DNA of 45,974 nt from Flavobacteriaceae bacterium (GCA_021739635.1 JAIPBH010000017.1:1-45974); one strand, 5' to 3'. Counted from the first letter of the stretch, positions 10,125 through 19,573 are shown. Notes: generated by a model not told the origin, from the sequence alone. Translations and numbers: made by a program.

Positions 10125-12470
10125 ATGTTTAAGAGAATACTTGTATTAATCATTTTTCTTTCGTCTTTTTTTCAAAATGCACAAGATTATTCGGCATTAT
10201 GGAAAGGCTATTTCTCATTTTATAATATTAAAGATGTTGTAAAAGGCCATAATAAAATTTATGCTGCTTCAGAAAATGCTATTTTTAGTTATGATATTTT
10301 AACTAAAGATATCAAAGAAATTACGACTATTAATGGTCTTTCTGGAGAACAAATATCAACTATTTATTATGATGAATCCTATCAACTTTTAATGATTGGT
10401 TATGAAAATGGTCTCATTGAAATTGCTTTTGATAATGATGAGAGCATTCTTACTATAGTAGATATTATAGATAAAACAACAATACCTCCTACAAGTAAAA
10501 GAATTAATCATTTTAATGCTAATGGCAATCTTGTTTATATAGCTACTAATTTTGGTGTTTCAGTTTTTAATCTAGACAAATTAGAGTTTGGTGACACCTA
10601 TTTTATTGGAAACTCCGGAATTCAAACCAAAGTTTTGCAAACAACTATTTTTGAAGACTATATTTATGCAGCTTGCCAAGATGGAAGTGGTTTAAGAAAA
10701 GCACTCCTTTCAAATCCAAACTTAATAGATTTTCAAAATTGGCAAGTTGTGACTACTGGAAATTTTTTAGCCGTTGAAAGGGTTGAAAACAATCTGTATG
10801 CTGTTAGAACAAACAACAGGATATATCAAATAAATAATGATATATTAAATGAGTTGTTTTTGTATAATAATCCTCCATTAGACGTTAAGTCGGTTGATAA
10901 TCATTTAGTTGTTACAACAAAAAGTAATGTGTATGTATATAATTCTAGTTTTGCACTGGTATCACAGGCAGATATCAGTCCAGATTTTAATACATCTTAT
11001 ACTAGTGCCGTTATGGTTTCAGATGCAATATATATAGGCACCAAAGATTTTGGAATTTTAAAAACAGAATCTTCATCACCAACTATTTTTGAAGAAATTC
11101 ACCCAGCTGGACCTCTATTAAATAAGCCATTTTCACTTACTGCAACGCCCAATAATTTATGGGTTACTTTTGGCTACTATGATGTATTTTTTAACCCATA
11201 TCCATTAAATAGTTACGGGTTTAGTCATTTAAAAAATGAAGAATGGTTAAACACACCTTATAGTGATGTTTTTGAAGCAAAAAATTTAAATGCAATTTCT
11301 ATAAACCCAAACAATACTAATCAAATATTTATAAGCTCTTTTTTTGATGGCATGTTAGAAGTTAATGATGAAATCCCGACACATCTTTTCAACGAAACTA
11401 ATAGCGGCTTAGAATCTTTAATACTGCCAAATGACCCTTCGTATATTGATGTTAGAGTTGGAGCATCTGCATTTGACTTAAACGGCCTATTATGGATTAC
11501 ATCTGGATATATCGATAATCAATTAAAGTCTTATAATCCATCTAATAATCAATGGAAATCATACACTTTAGATGCCATAATTCCTGAAGCATTTGACAAC
11601 TTTGGGTTTTCAGAAATTGTTATTGGAAATGATCAAACAAAATGGCTGGCAAGCTATAGATTTGGGTTAATTGGGTTTAATGAAAGCAATGGAACCTCAC
11701 AAATGAAAAACTTAAAAGGAGATGATGATAACATGCCAAATGATTATGTTACAGCATTAGCCTTAGACAAACGTAACCAACTATGGATAGGGACGTTTAG
11801 AGGATTAAGAGTTTTATATAATACCTCAGGCTTTTTTACTGATGATAACGTTAATGCTGAAGAAATTATTATACTTGAAGATGGAATTGCTAAAGAACTT
11901 CTTTTTGAGCAATTTGTTTCTGCTATTGAAGTTGACGGTTCAAATAATAAATGGATTGGAACAGTTGGCTCAGGGGTTTTTTATCTGTCTTCTGACGGAC
12001 AAAATACTATCTATCATTTTACAAAAACAAACTCACCATTGCCTTCTAATAATATAGTTGATATTTCTATTGATGATACTTCTGGCATTGTTTATATAGC
12101 TACAGATAATGGCATGGTATCTTTCCTTTCAGGAAGTTCTGGACCGCAAGACGATTTATTAAGTGCTTATATGTATCCAAATCCGGTAAGACCAAATTTT
12201 AATATCGTTGAAGAAAAGGTTAAAATTAAAGACATTTCTGAAAATGTAAATATTAAAATCACCGATATTGAAGGAAATTTAGTTGCCGAAGCGCAATCAA
12301 AAACCAATTTACGATACAGAGGTTATAACCTTGAAATTGATGGTGGAACAGCGTATTGGAACGGAAAAAACCTTGCTAATAATGTAGTGGCATCAGGCGT
12401 TTATTTAGTCATGCTTTCAGATTTAGATACTTTTGAAACCAGAGTTTTAAAGTTAATGGTAGTCAGATAA
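10125..12470 (+). CDS. porZ: T9SS protein PorZ
   Basis: A 781-aa exported protein matching the type IX secretion component PorZ, which with PorU, PorV and PorQ processes and anchors secreted cargo at the cell surface. The start at 10125 gives MFKRILVLIIFLSSFFQNAQ, a good signal peptide; longer frames open with TTG inside the predicted promoter. The body is built of repeated beta-propeller blades of the two-component-regulator type (LWITSG, LWIGTFRGLRVL, NKWIGTVGSGVFYL). The final 90 residues, beginning YMYPNPVRP and ending KLMVVR, form a type-A CTD. Length is close to P. gingivalis PorZ. The stop overlaps recO by 1 nt (TAATG), a linkage I recall from other flavobacteria. Confidence 0.85.
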   Translation: MFKRILVLIIFLSSFFQNAQDYSALWKGYFSFYNIKDVVKGHNKIYAASENAIFSYDILTKDIKEITTINGLSGEQISTIYYDESYQLLMIGYENGLIEIAFDNDESILTIVDIIDKTTIPPTSKRINHFNANGNLVYIATNFGVSVFNLDKLEFGDTYFIGNSGIQTKVLQTTIFEDYIYAACQDGSGLRKALLSNPNLIDFQNWQVVTTGNFLAVERVENNLYAVRTNNRIYQINNDILNELFLYNNPPLDVKSVDNHLVVTTKSNVYVYNSSFALVSQADISPDFNTSYTSAVMVSDAIYIGTKDFGILKTESSSPTIFEEIHPAGPLLNKPFSLTATPNNLWVTFGYYDVFFNPYPLNSYGFSHLKNEEWLNTPYSDVFEAKNLNAISINPNNTNQIFISSFFDGMLEVNDEIPTHLFNETNSGLESLILPNDPSYIDVRVGASAFDLNGLLWITSGYIDNQLKSYNPSNNQWKSYTLDAIIPEAFDNFGFSEIVIGNDQTKWLASYRFGLIGFNESNGTSQMKNLKGDDDNMPNDYVTALALDKRNQLWIGTFRGLRVLYNTSGFFTDDNVNAEEIIILEDGIAKELLFEQFVSAIEVDGSNNKWIGTVGSGVFYLSSDGQNTIYHFTKTNSPLPSNNIVDISIDDTSGIVYIATDNGMVSFLSGSSGPQDDLLSAYMYPNPVRPNFNIVEEKVKIKDISENVNIKITDIEGNLVAEAQSKTNLRYRGYNLEIDGGTAYWNGKNLANNVVASGVYLVMLSDLDTFETRVLKLMVVR

Positions 12471-13189
12471 TGGTTATTACCACCAATGCCATAGTTCTTT
12501 CAAAAATAAGATACCGTGATAACGATTTAATTGTAAAGTGTTATACACAGCAATTGGGCGTTTTAAGTTTTTTATTGCGAGGTGTTTTAAAAAGCAAAAA
12601 GGGACTCACTAAAACAGCCTATTTTCAGTTACTTTCACAATTACAATTGGTTATTGATTACAATCCAAATAGGTCTTTACACACCATTAAAGAATCTAGA
12701 ATCAATCATTTATACAGCAGTTTGCATTCTAATATTTTAAAAAGCTCTATTGTGATGTTTTTGTCTGAAGTGCTTAACAATACTTTAAAAGAAGAAGAAC
12801 AAAACGAAACGCTTTTTAGCTATTTAGAAACCACACTACTTTGGTTAGACACCAACTCAGAATGCTCAAACTTTCATTTACTCTTTTTGCTTAACCTTAC
12901 TAAATACTTGGGTTTTTATCCTGAAAAAATTCATTTGGAGCATGATTTTTTTAATTTACAAGATGGCAGATTTGAATCTAAATTACAAGGAAATTATGCC
13001 ATTTCGGGTGACAATATATTGCTTTTAAAACAGTTTTTAGATATAAAATTTGACACCTTAACGGATATAAAAATTACATCAAAGCAAAGACAATCGTTTT
13101 TAAATGTATTGTTGCTTTACTATGAATTGCATTTGGGCGATTTTAAAAAACTAAAATCATTACAAGTATTAAACCAAGTTTTCAATTAA
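12470..13189 (+). CDS. recO: DNA repair protein RecO
   Basis: RecO (239 aa) binds SSB and DNA and helps load RecA in the RecFOR pathway. The N-terminal OB-fold shows the family opening 'TNAIVLSKIRYRDNDLIVKCYTQQLG' in pieces: the AIVLS strand, the Y-x-E/D-x-D turn and the G-V/L-F/S strand, then GVLKSK. The C-terminal two-thirds are helical. No zinc-binding cysteine cluster is present; many RecO lack it. The ATG overlaps the porZ stop as TAATG, so translational coupling is likely. It converges on the T9SS cargo gene at 13309. Confidence 0.92.
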   Translation: MVITTNAIVLSKIRYRDNDLIVKCYTQQLGVLSFLLRGVLKSKKGLTKTAYFQLLSQLQLVIDYNPNRSLHTIKESRINHLYSSLHSNILKSSIVMFLSEVLNNTLKEEEQNETLFSYLETTLLWLDTNSECSNFHLLFLLNLTKYLGFYPEKIHLEHDFFNLQDGRFESKLQGNYAISGDNILLLKQFLDIKFDTLTDIKITSKQRQSFLNVLLLYYELHLGDFKKLKSLQVLNQVFN

Positions 13190-13237
13190 TGGTAGTCACG
13201 TTTTTTACAATAACAAACAATGTTATTAATAAAAGAA

Positions 13238-13283
13238 ATGCGGTGAAGTAATCTCTCAAATTGAAAAAATTACTTCACCGCGT
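13238..13283. repeat. 15-bp inverted repeat between recO and the next gene
   Basis: GCGGTGAAGTAAT at 13240-13252 and its exact complement at 13269-13281, extended by an A-T and a T-G pair to 15 bp, with a 16-nt loop. It lies between convergent genes and probably shields both 3' ends. Neither side carries a T-run, so it is not a classic intrinsic terminator. Confidence 0.75.
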
Positions 13284-13308
13284 TCACAATAACCTAGTAA
13301 GTTAAGCT

Positions 13309-15831
13309 TTATTTCTTAACAGCCTTTTTAGTAATTACAGCACCATTTGAAAGTTCTACTTTTGCAATAAAAACAGCATTATTTAAGTTAGAAAGCTTAT
13401 AAGTTTCCTCATTATGAGTGCCTTTTAATTGATATAACTGTCTGCCTAATAAATCAAAAATAGCAATGGTTTTAATGTTTAAATTATTAGATGCTTTAAA
13501 TGTTACATGCGTATCATCAACTTGAGAAATTTTTATGGTATTGGCATCTAAATTAAATTGGTTGGTTGACAATGCTTGAGCATTAAACACAATTTCAAAA
13601 CGGTCTGTAAACTCACCAACTTGCGATGTAAACGAATAATCAGAAGTTGATAAATCATGTAAGGTGTTTAATAAATTATCTTTTAAATACACTGTATTAC
13701 TAGTTAAAAAAGCACCTTCTACTTTTGGTATAGATAAAGTATATAAAGTAGCCACATTAATATTGGTATTAAAACCAAGTTTAATGACTTCATCATTGTT
13801 AAGGCTATTTGATGCTTTTCCTTGAATAGCAAACACTTTATTTGAACCTTCAATGGTTGAGTATAAAATAGCAGCTGCACCAGCAGAAAGATTTTTAACA
13901 GCATCATAAGACAAGCCATCATCATTATTGGTAGCTCCATCAATGTAACTTACAAGTGTTTGACCAAAAACACCATTATCTGATGTTAAGTTTACCCAAA
14001 GTTTATTACTGTTTGAAGTAGTAGTTTTTGTGTTAGAATTTTTGAAAAACTGGCTATTATCTGTGGCTCCTTTTACGCGCATGGCATTATTAAAAGTAAC
14101 GTCTGCAGTCATAACATCACCTGAAAAAACAGAAGCTGTAGCATTATTTGCCATAGACACAAAAAAGCCTTGACCAGAAGGAATAAAGCGATTTGGTTTA
14201 TCTAATATATCTACAAAACCATCTTTATTTATATCGTCTCCACCTTGAGTTTCGCCAGATAAATTAATAATGGCATAATCAGAAGTTGAAAAATTAAGTT
14301 GTTCATTTCCGTTTGCAGTATTTGATGGAGGCGTATTTTGAGACCATAAATATAAAATACCATCTAAAACGCCCGTAGGGTTTGTTACAACATCATAAGC
14401 GTTTACATCAAAAAACAAATCAGCACTTATTGCAGATGGATAAGGGTTTCCTATAAAGTTTGGATTACCATCATTTAATTCAGAATCATTTCTGTAAACA
14501 GGCACATCATAAACACCATTGTTTAAAAGACCAGTGAAAATATAGTCAAATTCATATGGTGGTGTTGAAAAAGGACCAGGACCAAAAAAGTAATCTTGAG
14601 AATGAGTTGAAGCATACCCAACACCTGGCAGCATTATTGTTGAACCATTTACCCATTGCCAGTCATCACCATTATCATCAATGCCATCTTGACCTAAGGT
14701 AGTCCCATCATTATTATTATTTGTTTCAGCATAAGCATCTAAGGAGTTTTGACCATTAAATTTAAATCGTCGCCCTGCGTCAGAAAAGAATAAAGCATTT
14801 CCTATTGTTTCACCAGAAACAGGAGAACTCCAATATGTGTATTCATACCATGCATTTAAAGGAGCTGTTGTTTTTACAACGGTCATGGTTCCACTATTTG
14901 TTGCACCATCATTTATTTGAACTACAGCAGCTTTAGGTTGCACTAGAAAACTACTTCCTGCATCTACGGTAATTTCATTTTCAACTTCTACAAAGGTATT
15001 ATCTGAAACAGTTAATGTAGCATTGTTAGAAACAGTTAAGCTACAAGCAGAAATATCTCCAGAGCTAGTATCATAATTATCATAAATAATTACGGCTTTT
15101 GTTAAACTGTTTGGCAAACCATTTGACCAACCACCTAATGAAGTATAAGTTGTACTTGTTGGACATGCAACACAAGTATAAGAGCAACCACCTAAAGTAG
15201 CTAATCTAACATTGTCTCCATTCCAATTGCCTGGTGTTGATACACTAGCTAATATTAGAGATTGATTTGAAGTCACTGCACAATTATAGTTGCCATTGTC
15301 AAAGTTACCTATATATAAAGCATTTGTTCCATTTGTTAAGCCAGTTGGCACGGCAGAAGTATTTGCAGTTGTAGCATCTGTCCAACTTGTAGCAGATGCA
15401 AAATGTACAGCGTAAATAAATGTTGGTGAGGCAGGTAAACCTTGGTAAGCCAAAATTTGATCGCCACCAACTGCTAATTGAAATAGATTAGAATCGGTTA
15501 CTGTTCCTATTGAAGCAGAAAAAGGACTATTATCAGTTATTGTTATTTCTGTACCACAAGATAAATCAGATGTTGCAGTCCAAGTTATAGTACCTTCACC
15601 AGTTCTAAAACTTCCAGGACTTTGCCATCCATTATCTGTAAAATTAATAGTAGTTCCAGTTGATACGTCAGTTAATATAACAAATGTTAATTGATCCGGA
15701 TCGTCAGAGTTAACACCTGTTATAACAATATCACCTGCAGCAAGTGTTGTTTGCCCAAACCCAAAATTAACCGTACAAAAACAAGTAACTAGTAAAGACA
15801 ATAATTTTATAGAAGTAATATTTTTAATCAT
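13309..15831 (-). CDS. Large T9SS cargo protein (type A sorting domain)
   Basis: An 840-aa secreted protein. The start at 15831 yields a signal peptide MIKNITSIKLLSLLVTCFC... ending near GFGQ. The N-terminal region with 'GDIVITGVNSDD', 'FTDNGW' and 'LSCGTEI' resembles a flavobacterial lamin-tail-like repeat. The middle holds 'NPYPSAISADLFFD' and 'PSGQGFFVSM', blocks typical of gliding-group surface proteins. The last 75 residues (IAIFDLLGRQLYQL ... AVITKKAVKK) form a type-A T9SS sorting domain, so the protein should be exported and anchored by the PorU machinery. Shared middle blocks are seen also in the protein at 41902. No enzymatic motif was recognised. Confidence 0.85.
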   Translation of the reverse strand: MIKNITSIKLLSLLVTCFCTVNFGFGQTTLAAGDIVITGVNSDDPDQLTFVILTDVSTGTTINFTDNGWQSPGSFRTGEGTITWTATSDLSCGTEITITDNSPFSASIGTVTDSNLFQLAVGGDQILAYQGLPASPTFIYAVHFASATSWTDATTANTSAVPTGLTNGTNALYIGNFDNGNYNCAVTSNQSLILASVSTPGNWNGDNVRLATLGGCSYTCVACPTSTTYTSLGGWSNGLPNSLTKAVIIYDNYDTSSGDISACSLTVSNNATLTVSDNTFVEVENEITVDAGSSFLVQPKAAVVQINDGATNSGTMTVVKTTAPLNAWYEYTYWSSPVSGETIGNALFFSDAGRRFKFNGQNSLDAYAETNNNNDGTTLGQDGIDDNGDDWQWVNGSTIMLPGVGYASTHSQDYFFGPGPFSTPPYEFDYIFTGLLNNGVYDVPVYRNDSELNDGNPNFIGNPYPSAISADLFFDVNAYDVVTNPTGVLDGILYLWSQNTPPSNTANGNEQLNFSTSDYAIINLSGETQGGDDINKDGFVDILDKPNRFIPSGQGFFVSMANNATASVFSGDVMTADVTFNNAMRVKGATDNSQFFKNSNTKTTTSNSNKLWVNLTSDNGVFGQTLVSYIDGATNNDDGLSYDAVKNLSAGAAAILYSTIEGSNKVFAIQGKASNSLNNDEVIKLGFNTNINVATLYTLSIPKVEGAFLTSNTVYLKDNLLNTLHDLSTSDYSFTSQVGEFTDRFEIVFNAQALSTNQFNLDANTIKISQVDDTHVTFKASNNLNIKTIAIFDLLGRQLYQLKGTHNEETYKLSNLNNAVFIAKVELSNGAVITKKAVKK

Positions 15832-15907
15832 ATTCCTTTTTTTTAAATGTGAGAAGTATAACAATTTATTTTTTTAATGGTTAGTATGCTTTTGTTACTT
15901 TTATAGC

Positions 15908-16381
15908 ATGCAAACCAAAAAAACCTATACACTACAAGAAGCTACCAAAAAACTAGAGCATTATTGTGCGTACCAAGAACGTTGCCATAAAGAAGTGGTG
16001 CAGAAACTTACAGATATGTACATGATACCCGAAGCTATTGATGTAATTGTGGTACATCTTATACAGCATAACTTTCTAAACGAAGAACGTTTTGCCAAAA
16101 CATTTGTAAGGGGTAAGTTCAAAATAAAGGCTTGGGGCCGACGCCGTTTAGCTTTTGAGTTAAAGCAAAAAGACGTAAGCAAAGTTAATATAAATCAGGC
16201 ACTTGCAACCATTTCAAATGAGGAGTACATCGAGTATTTCTCTTCTTTAGCCGATAAAAAGGTAAATTCTATCAAAGAGAGTAACAGTTTTAAAAAGAAA
16301 AAAAAGTTTATCGACTACTTTTTATACCGTGGTTGGGAATCTCATTTGGTGTATGAAAAAGCTAATGAGCTTATTAAATAA
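15908..16381 (+). CDS. recX: Regulatory protein RecX
   Basis: RecX (157 aa) limits RecA filament growth. The three tandem three-helix repeats are recognisable: YxxRxxHxxxEvxxKL (residues about 20-35), 'LIQHNFLNEERFAKTFVRGK' with the R-F-A-K/R core, and the basic 'AWGRRRLAFELKQKDV' block, followed by a shorter third repeat with 'FLYRGW'. It starts 77 bp from the divergent T9SS cargo gene. Its last 8 bp overlap the end of the convergent cupin gene. recA is not in the window. Confidence 0.9.
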   Translation: MQTKKTYTLQEATKKLEHYCAYQERCHKEVVQKLTDMYMIPEAIDVIVVHLIQHNFLNEERFAKTFVRGKFKIKAWGRRRLAFELKQKDVSKVNINQALATISNEEYIEYFSSLADKKVNSIKESNSFKKKKKFIDYFLYRGWESHLVYEKANELIK

Positions 16382-17243
16382 GCCCATGTCGTTTATGCGT
16401 TTGTATAATGGCTTGGTTGTTTTTCCAATCAATCCATTGTTGCCCTTTTAGGCGTCTCATTGCATTATCAAAATTGCGCATAATGAGTAAATTGTAAATG
16501 GCTTTTGATAGGTTTTTTGGGTTTCTGGCAATGGCACGCAAACTCATAGAAAAACCAGGAGTAATATATCGCATATAATGCCAGTAGCCTTCGGGCATAT
16601 ACAAAACTTCACCATGTTTAAGTTGTGTTTTATAACCTGTAGCTTTGGCTAATAAAGGCCATTTTTCAAAATCGGGGTTTTCAAAATCAATATCTTCTCT
16701 GGTTATTAACGAGTGTGGTACTTTGTATAAATAATCATTCTGTTTTTGGTCAAACAAAATAATGTCTTTAGTGCCTTCAAAATGAAAATGAAAAATATTA
16801 GCTAAATCAATATCATAATGCATAAAAGTATAAGAATCTGTGCCACCAAAAAACAACATAGGAATATCTTTCATAAGGCGTAAACCAAAATCTGGAAACG
16901 TAAAATCGTTTTGCAATTGCGGAATTTCTTTTAAAGCATTCCATAAAAAAATACGATATCTGGTAGGCTCACGCTTAAGCAAATCAATATAATCACTCAT
17001 TTTCATTTTAGCATGAGGCTCATTAAAACCGTCTTTATAATCAACAGGTCTGTCATCGTACAACGGAATGGTAATATGGCCAGCCACAGTTTTCATATAC
17101 TCTAAATTCCATGTCGTGTAACCAGGCCAATCATCAATTTGATGCTCCATAACCACAGGCTTTTGTGGCTTAAAATAGTCTCTTATAAAGGTAGCTTTAT
17201 CAAGAGTTTTTACACGCGTAATGTCTTGTAGGTTTAATGTCAT
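16374..17243 (-). CDS. JmjC-like cupin protein (Cupin_8)
   Basis: A 289-aa cytoplasmic protein of the cupin-8/JmjC group of Fe(II)/2-oxoglutarate oxygenases. The iron triad is present: H142-Y-D144 (FMHYD) and H222 (YWHYMRY), within a double-stranded beta-helix (LKHGEVLYMPEGYWH). The N-terminal part 'PVVMEHQIDDWPGYTTW' is the usual lead-in of the family. Such proteins hydroxylate protein or tRNA side chains (for example FIH, TYW5); the substrate here is unknown. It converges on recX with an 8-bp overlap. Upstream is the REP-like palindrome. Confidence 0.85.
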   Translation of the reverse strand: MTLNLQDITRVKTLDKATFIRDYFKPQKPVVMEHQIDDWPGYTTWNLEYMKTVAGHITIPLYDDRPVDYKDGFNEPHAKMKMSDYIDLLKREPTRYRIFLWNALKEIPQLQNDFTFPDFGLRLMKDIPMLFFGGTDSYTFMHYDIDLANIFHFHFEGTKDIILFDQKQNDYLYKVPHSLITREDIDFENPDFEKWPLLAKATGYKTQLKHGEVLYMPEGYWHYMRYITPGFSMSLRAIARNPKNLSKAIYNLLIMRNFDNAMRRLKGQQWIDWKNNQAIIQTHKRHGLI

Positions 17244-17301
17244 GAACTCAAAATTGCTATTTCAAAGTTAAGAAAACGTTACCAAATTTAAAATAGTATT
17301 T

Positions 17302-17407
17302 GGGCGTTCCCTTACAGGTCGCGCTTTCCACTAAATCTTTTTATGGTGCTTGGCATTTAACTATGCCAAGCACCATAAAAAGGATATCGTTGCAATCGCT
17401 AACGCAA
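17302..17407. repeat. REP-like intergenic palindromic element
   Basis: About 105 bp in the 185-bp gap between two minus-strand genes. The core is a perfect 20-bp inverted repeat, 17337-17356 and 17363-17382, with loop TTAACT; its stem reads CTTTTTATGGTGCTTGGCAT. Outer blocks are GGGCGTTCCC at 17302-17311 and GCTAACGC at 17398-17405, whose GCGTT/AACGC ends also pair. The middle blocks (GGTCGCGCTTTCC and GGATATCGTTGCAATCG) pair imperfectly. From memory, intergenic elements with GGGCGTT...(hairpin)...CTAACGC ends recur in Flavobacteriia. Confidence 0.8.
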
Positions 17408-17428
17408 AATTGGTTAAAAAAAGAACAA

Positions 17429-18397
17429 TTATTTAATTTCAAAAAAAGATTCAAAAAGGGCAAAGAATTTTTCGGGTTCTTCTAAATATGGGTTGTGGCC
17501 ACTTTGTTCAAACATTACAAATGGTGCCTGCGGCATAAAGGTTTTATACTGCATGTTAAATTCTGGTGTAGAAACGCCATCATATCGGCCAGCAACAATT
17601 AAAGTTTTAGCAGTTACATGTTTTAATTGTTGTCTGTAATCTTGATTAATCATACTGCCACTCACAAAAAAATCGCCATCTCTTCCAATAATGGTCGCAT
17701 AAACATCATTGGCCCAGTTTCTGTAAGGTTCTTTGGGCGAATTTCCGGTAATTGAGGTGTTATGATAATACACATATTTTGTTGGAATACTACCGTACAC
17801 CGATTTTAAAGGTTCTTGACTAGACACGTAACCCAAAGCTCTTAAAGAATCCACTTGTTTCCATTTTTCAGGAAAATGTATTTTGGCATAATGGTTATAA
17901 CTATCGCAATTGGCTTGCCACATTTCAGCACTATGAAAACCACTTATAAGCAATAACTTGTCTAAATGTTCTGGATATTTTATAGCATATGCTTGCGCAG
18001 GAACAGTGCCGTACGAATGGCCAACCACCGATATTTTATCAAATTTTAAAATAATGCGCAGTTTTTCTATAAGGTCTGTGTCATTTTCAACAGAATACTC
18101 CTCTTTGTTTTGAGCATCATCACTTTTTCCTCTGCCTAAAAAATCAAAAAACACAACCGTATTGGTTTTATAATACTGTCCAAAGTTGGCCTGCATATAG
18201 TCATGAGAATTTCCTGGTCCGCCAGGTAAAAAGAAAATTGGGTCGCCAGTTCCTTTAACTTCTACGTTAATTTTGTAGCCGTCAATCACGTAAAATTTTG
18301 AATCAAACTTGCTAAAAATATCTGGATCTACTTGAGAAAAAGAACTTAATGATATAAAAAATAGGATTAAATAAAATGATGAAATAACACGTTTCAT
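17429..18397 (-). CDS. Exported alpha/beta hydrolase (proline iminopeptidase-like)
   Basis: A 322-aa alpha/beta-hydrolase with an N-terminal signal peptide ending near SFSQ (residue 22). The oxyanion loop PGGPG (residues 58-62) is the mark of the prolyl-iminopeptidase-like group. The catalytic triad is S128 in GHSYG, D273 in GRYDG and H301 in SGHNP. A helical cap (about 155-240) sits between the two halves. Activity on N-terminal proline peptides is likely from the PGGPG motif, but other esters or amides cannot be excluded. The next gene on the same strand ends 72 bp upstream. Confidence 0.85.
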   Translation of the reverse strand: MKRVISSFYLILFFISLSSFSQVDPDIFSKFDSKFYVIDGYKINVEVKGTGDPIFFLPGGPGNSHDYMQANFGQYYKTNTVVFFDFLGRGKSDDAQNKEEYSVENDTDLIEKLRIILKFDKISVVGHSYGTVPAQAYAIKYPEHLDKLLLISGFHSAEMWQANCDSYNHYAKIHFPEKWKQVDSLRALGYVSSQEPLKSVYGSIPTKYVYYHNTSITGNSPKEPYRNWANDVYATIIGRDGDFFVSGSMINQDYRQQLKHVTAKTLIVAGRYDGVSTPEFNMQYKTFMPQAPFVMFEQSGHNPYLEEPEKFFALFESFFEIK

Positions 18398-18469
18398 AAA
18401 TGAGGAATTTTGGTAAAGATACTTATTTTGATAGTAAAACTGTTGCGGTAATCCCTCAAGTAAAAAGTA

Positions 18470-19573
18470 TTAATAATTAATCAATTGTCTTCCTAGTTCA
18501 GCTAAAAAAGGAAATCCAACGGTATCATATTCATACGTGTTATCATTAAAAATCTGATTTTTGTTTACATGAATTGTTGCCGTTATAATGTATTCCTTGT
18601 TGGTTTTTTCATTAATGATGTAAGCACAATCTGTTAAGTAACCATAAGCATCACCTACCTTATTGTAAATTTTTATATAGTTGGGAAGTGGTTGTTTTGA
18701 ATCTCCAAACACTAAAAACTTTACATAGCTTTCATAATACTCATCTGATGTGTAACCGGCTTCTTGCGGAAGAATGGTCATGGTTTTAATTAAAAAATCT
18801 CGGTCATCTGGTGATACATGAAATTGCTTTTCATAAGGATATAATTCAGGAAACATAAGCTGTTTCATGATGTTGTGTAAGGACGTAATGGGTAAATAAT
18901 TTTTTAGTGAAAAATCCATAGGACTATTAACCAAACTATCATTAACCATATAACCTTTACCTTTTATGGTATGCTGTAATGGTAGTGGCTCAATGGGTTT
19001 ATTTATGATGGAATCTGTTTTAAAAATTATAGAATCATGATCATAAAAAATCAAGGATTTTGTGGTGGTTATATCAGAATTTGGAACTGATAATCTGTGT
19101 GAAATTCTGGCATTGATACCTCTTTCAGATAGTTTTGAATTGATATAGTCTTTTCCTAAATATTCAAATAATCTGTTATAGGCTTCATTATCACTTACTG
19201 CAAATATTTTTTTTATGTCGTCAGAAAGCGTGGTTTTAACGCTATCACCTTCTACATTAAAAACCGTGTTTCTGTTAATTAATGGGTTGGTATTCATTTT
19301 TTCCAAAGCTAGAATTGCAATAGGAAATTTTACAGTACTTGCCGGATAAAAATAATTGCTATCATTTACTTGATAACTGTAATCTTTAAAGGAAACAGAG
19401 TCACCATTTCTTTCTATCTCTGTAAACAGAATTTGTACTTCATGATTTTGAATTTGGTCAACAACCGTTTTAATTTTTGAGTTGTCAGAAGAAAGCACTT
19501 TTAAAATGGGGTCTTCACTTTTATGTGCGCAGCTAAGGGTAAAAAGTAAAGTTATTAAAACAAGAAATCTCAT
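18470..19573 (-). CDS. Class-A beta-lactamase-like serine hydrolase lipoprotein
   Basis: A 367-aa lipoprotein (lipobox TLSC, Cys at residue 15). Its penicillin-binding/beta-lactamase fold shows S79-T-V-K82 with the nucleophile, S127-D-N129, and K-V-G in 'YNKVGDAYG', the equivalent of KTG. The last helix and strands (TDCAYIIN, ITATIHV) complete the fold. I could not find the omega-loop Glu (ExxLN) of true class A enzymes; a long insertion lies between SDN and KVG. So it is better called a beta-lactamase-like peptidoglycan or peptide hydrolase than a resistance gene. It may be cotranscribed with the alpha/beta hydrolase downstream. Confidence 0.82.
   Translation of the reverse strand: MRFLVLITLLFTLSCAHKSEDPILKVLSSDNSKIKTVVDQIQNHEVQILFTEIERNGDSVSFKDYSYQVNDSNYFYPASTVKFPIAILALEKMNTNPLINRNTVFNVEGDSVKTTLSDDIKKIFAVSDNEAYNRLFEYLGKDYINSKLSERGINARISHRLSVPNSDITTTKSLIFYDHDSIIFKTDSIINKPIEPLPLQHTIKGKGYMVNDSLVNSPMDFSLKNYLPITSLHNIMKQLMFPELYPYEKQFHVSPDDRDFLIKTMTILPQEAGYTSDEYYESYVKFLVFGDSKQPLPNYIKIYNKVGDAYGYLTDCAYIINEKTNKEYIITATIHVNKNQIFNDNTYEYDTVGFPFLAELGRQLINY

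Noticed and set aside
17300-17485. A 61-codon reading frame across the palindrome
   Set aside because: It translates the hairpin arms and runs antisense into the hydrolase gene; no start signal or homology is seen.
18470-19573. Antibiotic-resistance beta-lactamase
   Set aside because: The deacylation Glu was not identified and there is no mobile context; sequence alone does not support a resistance claim.
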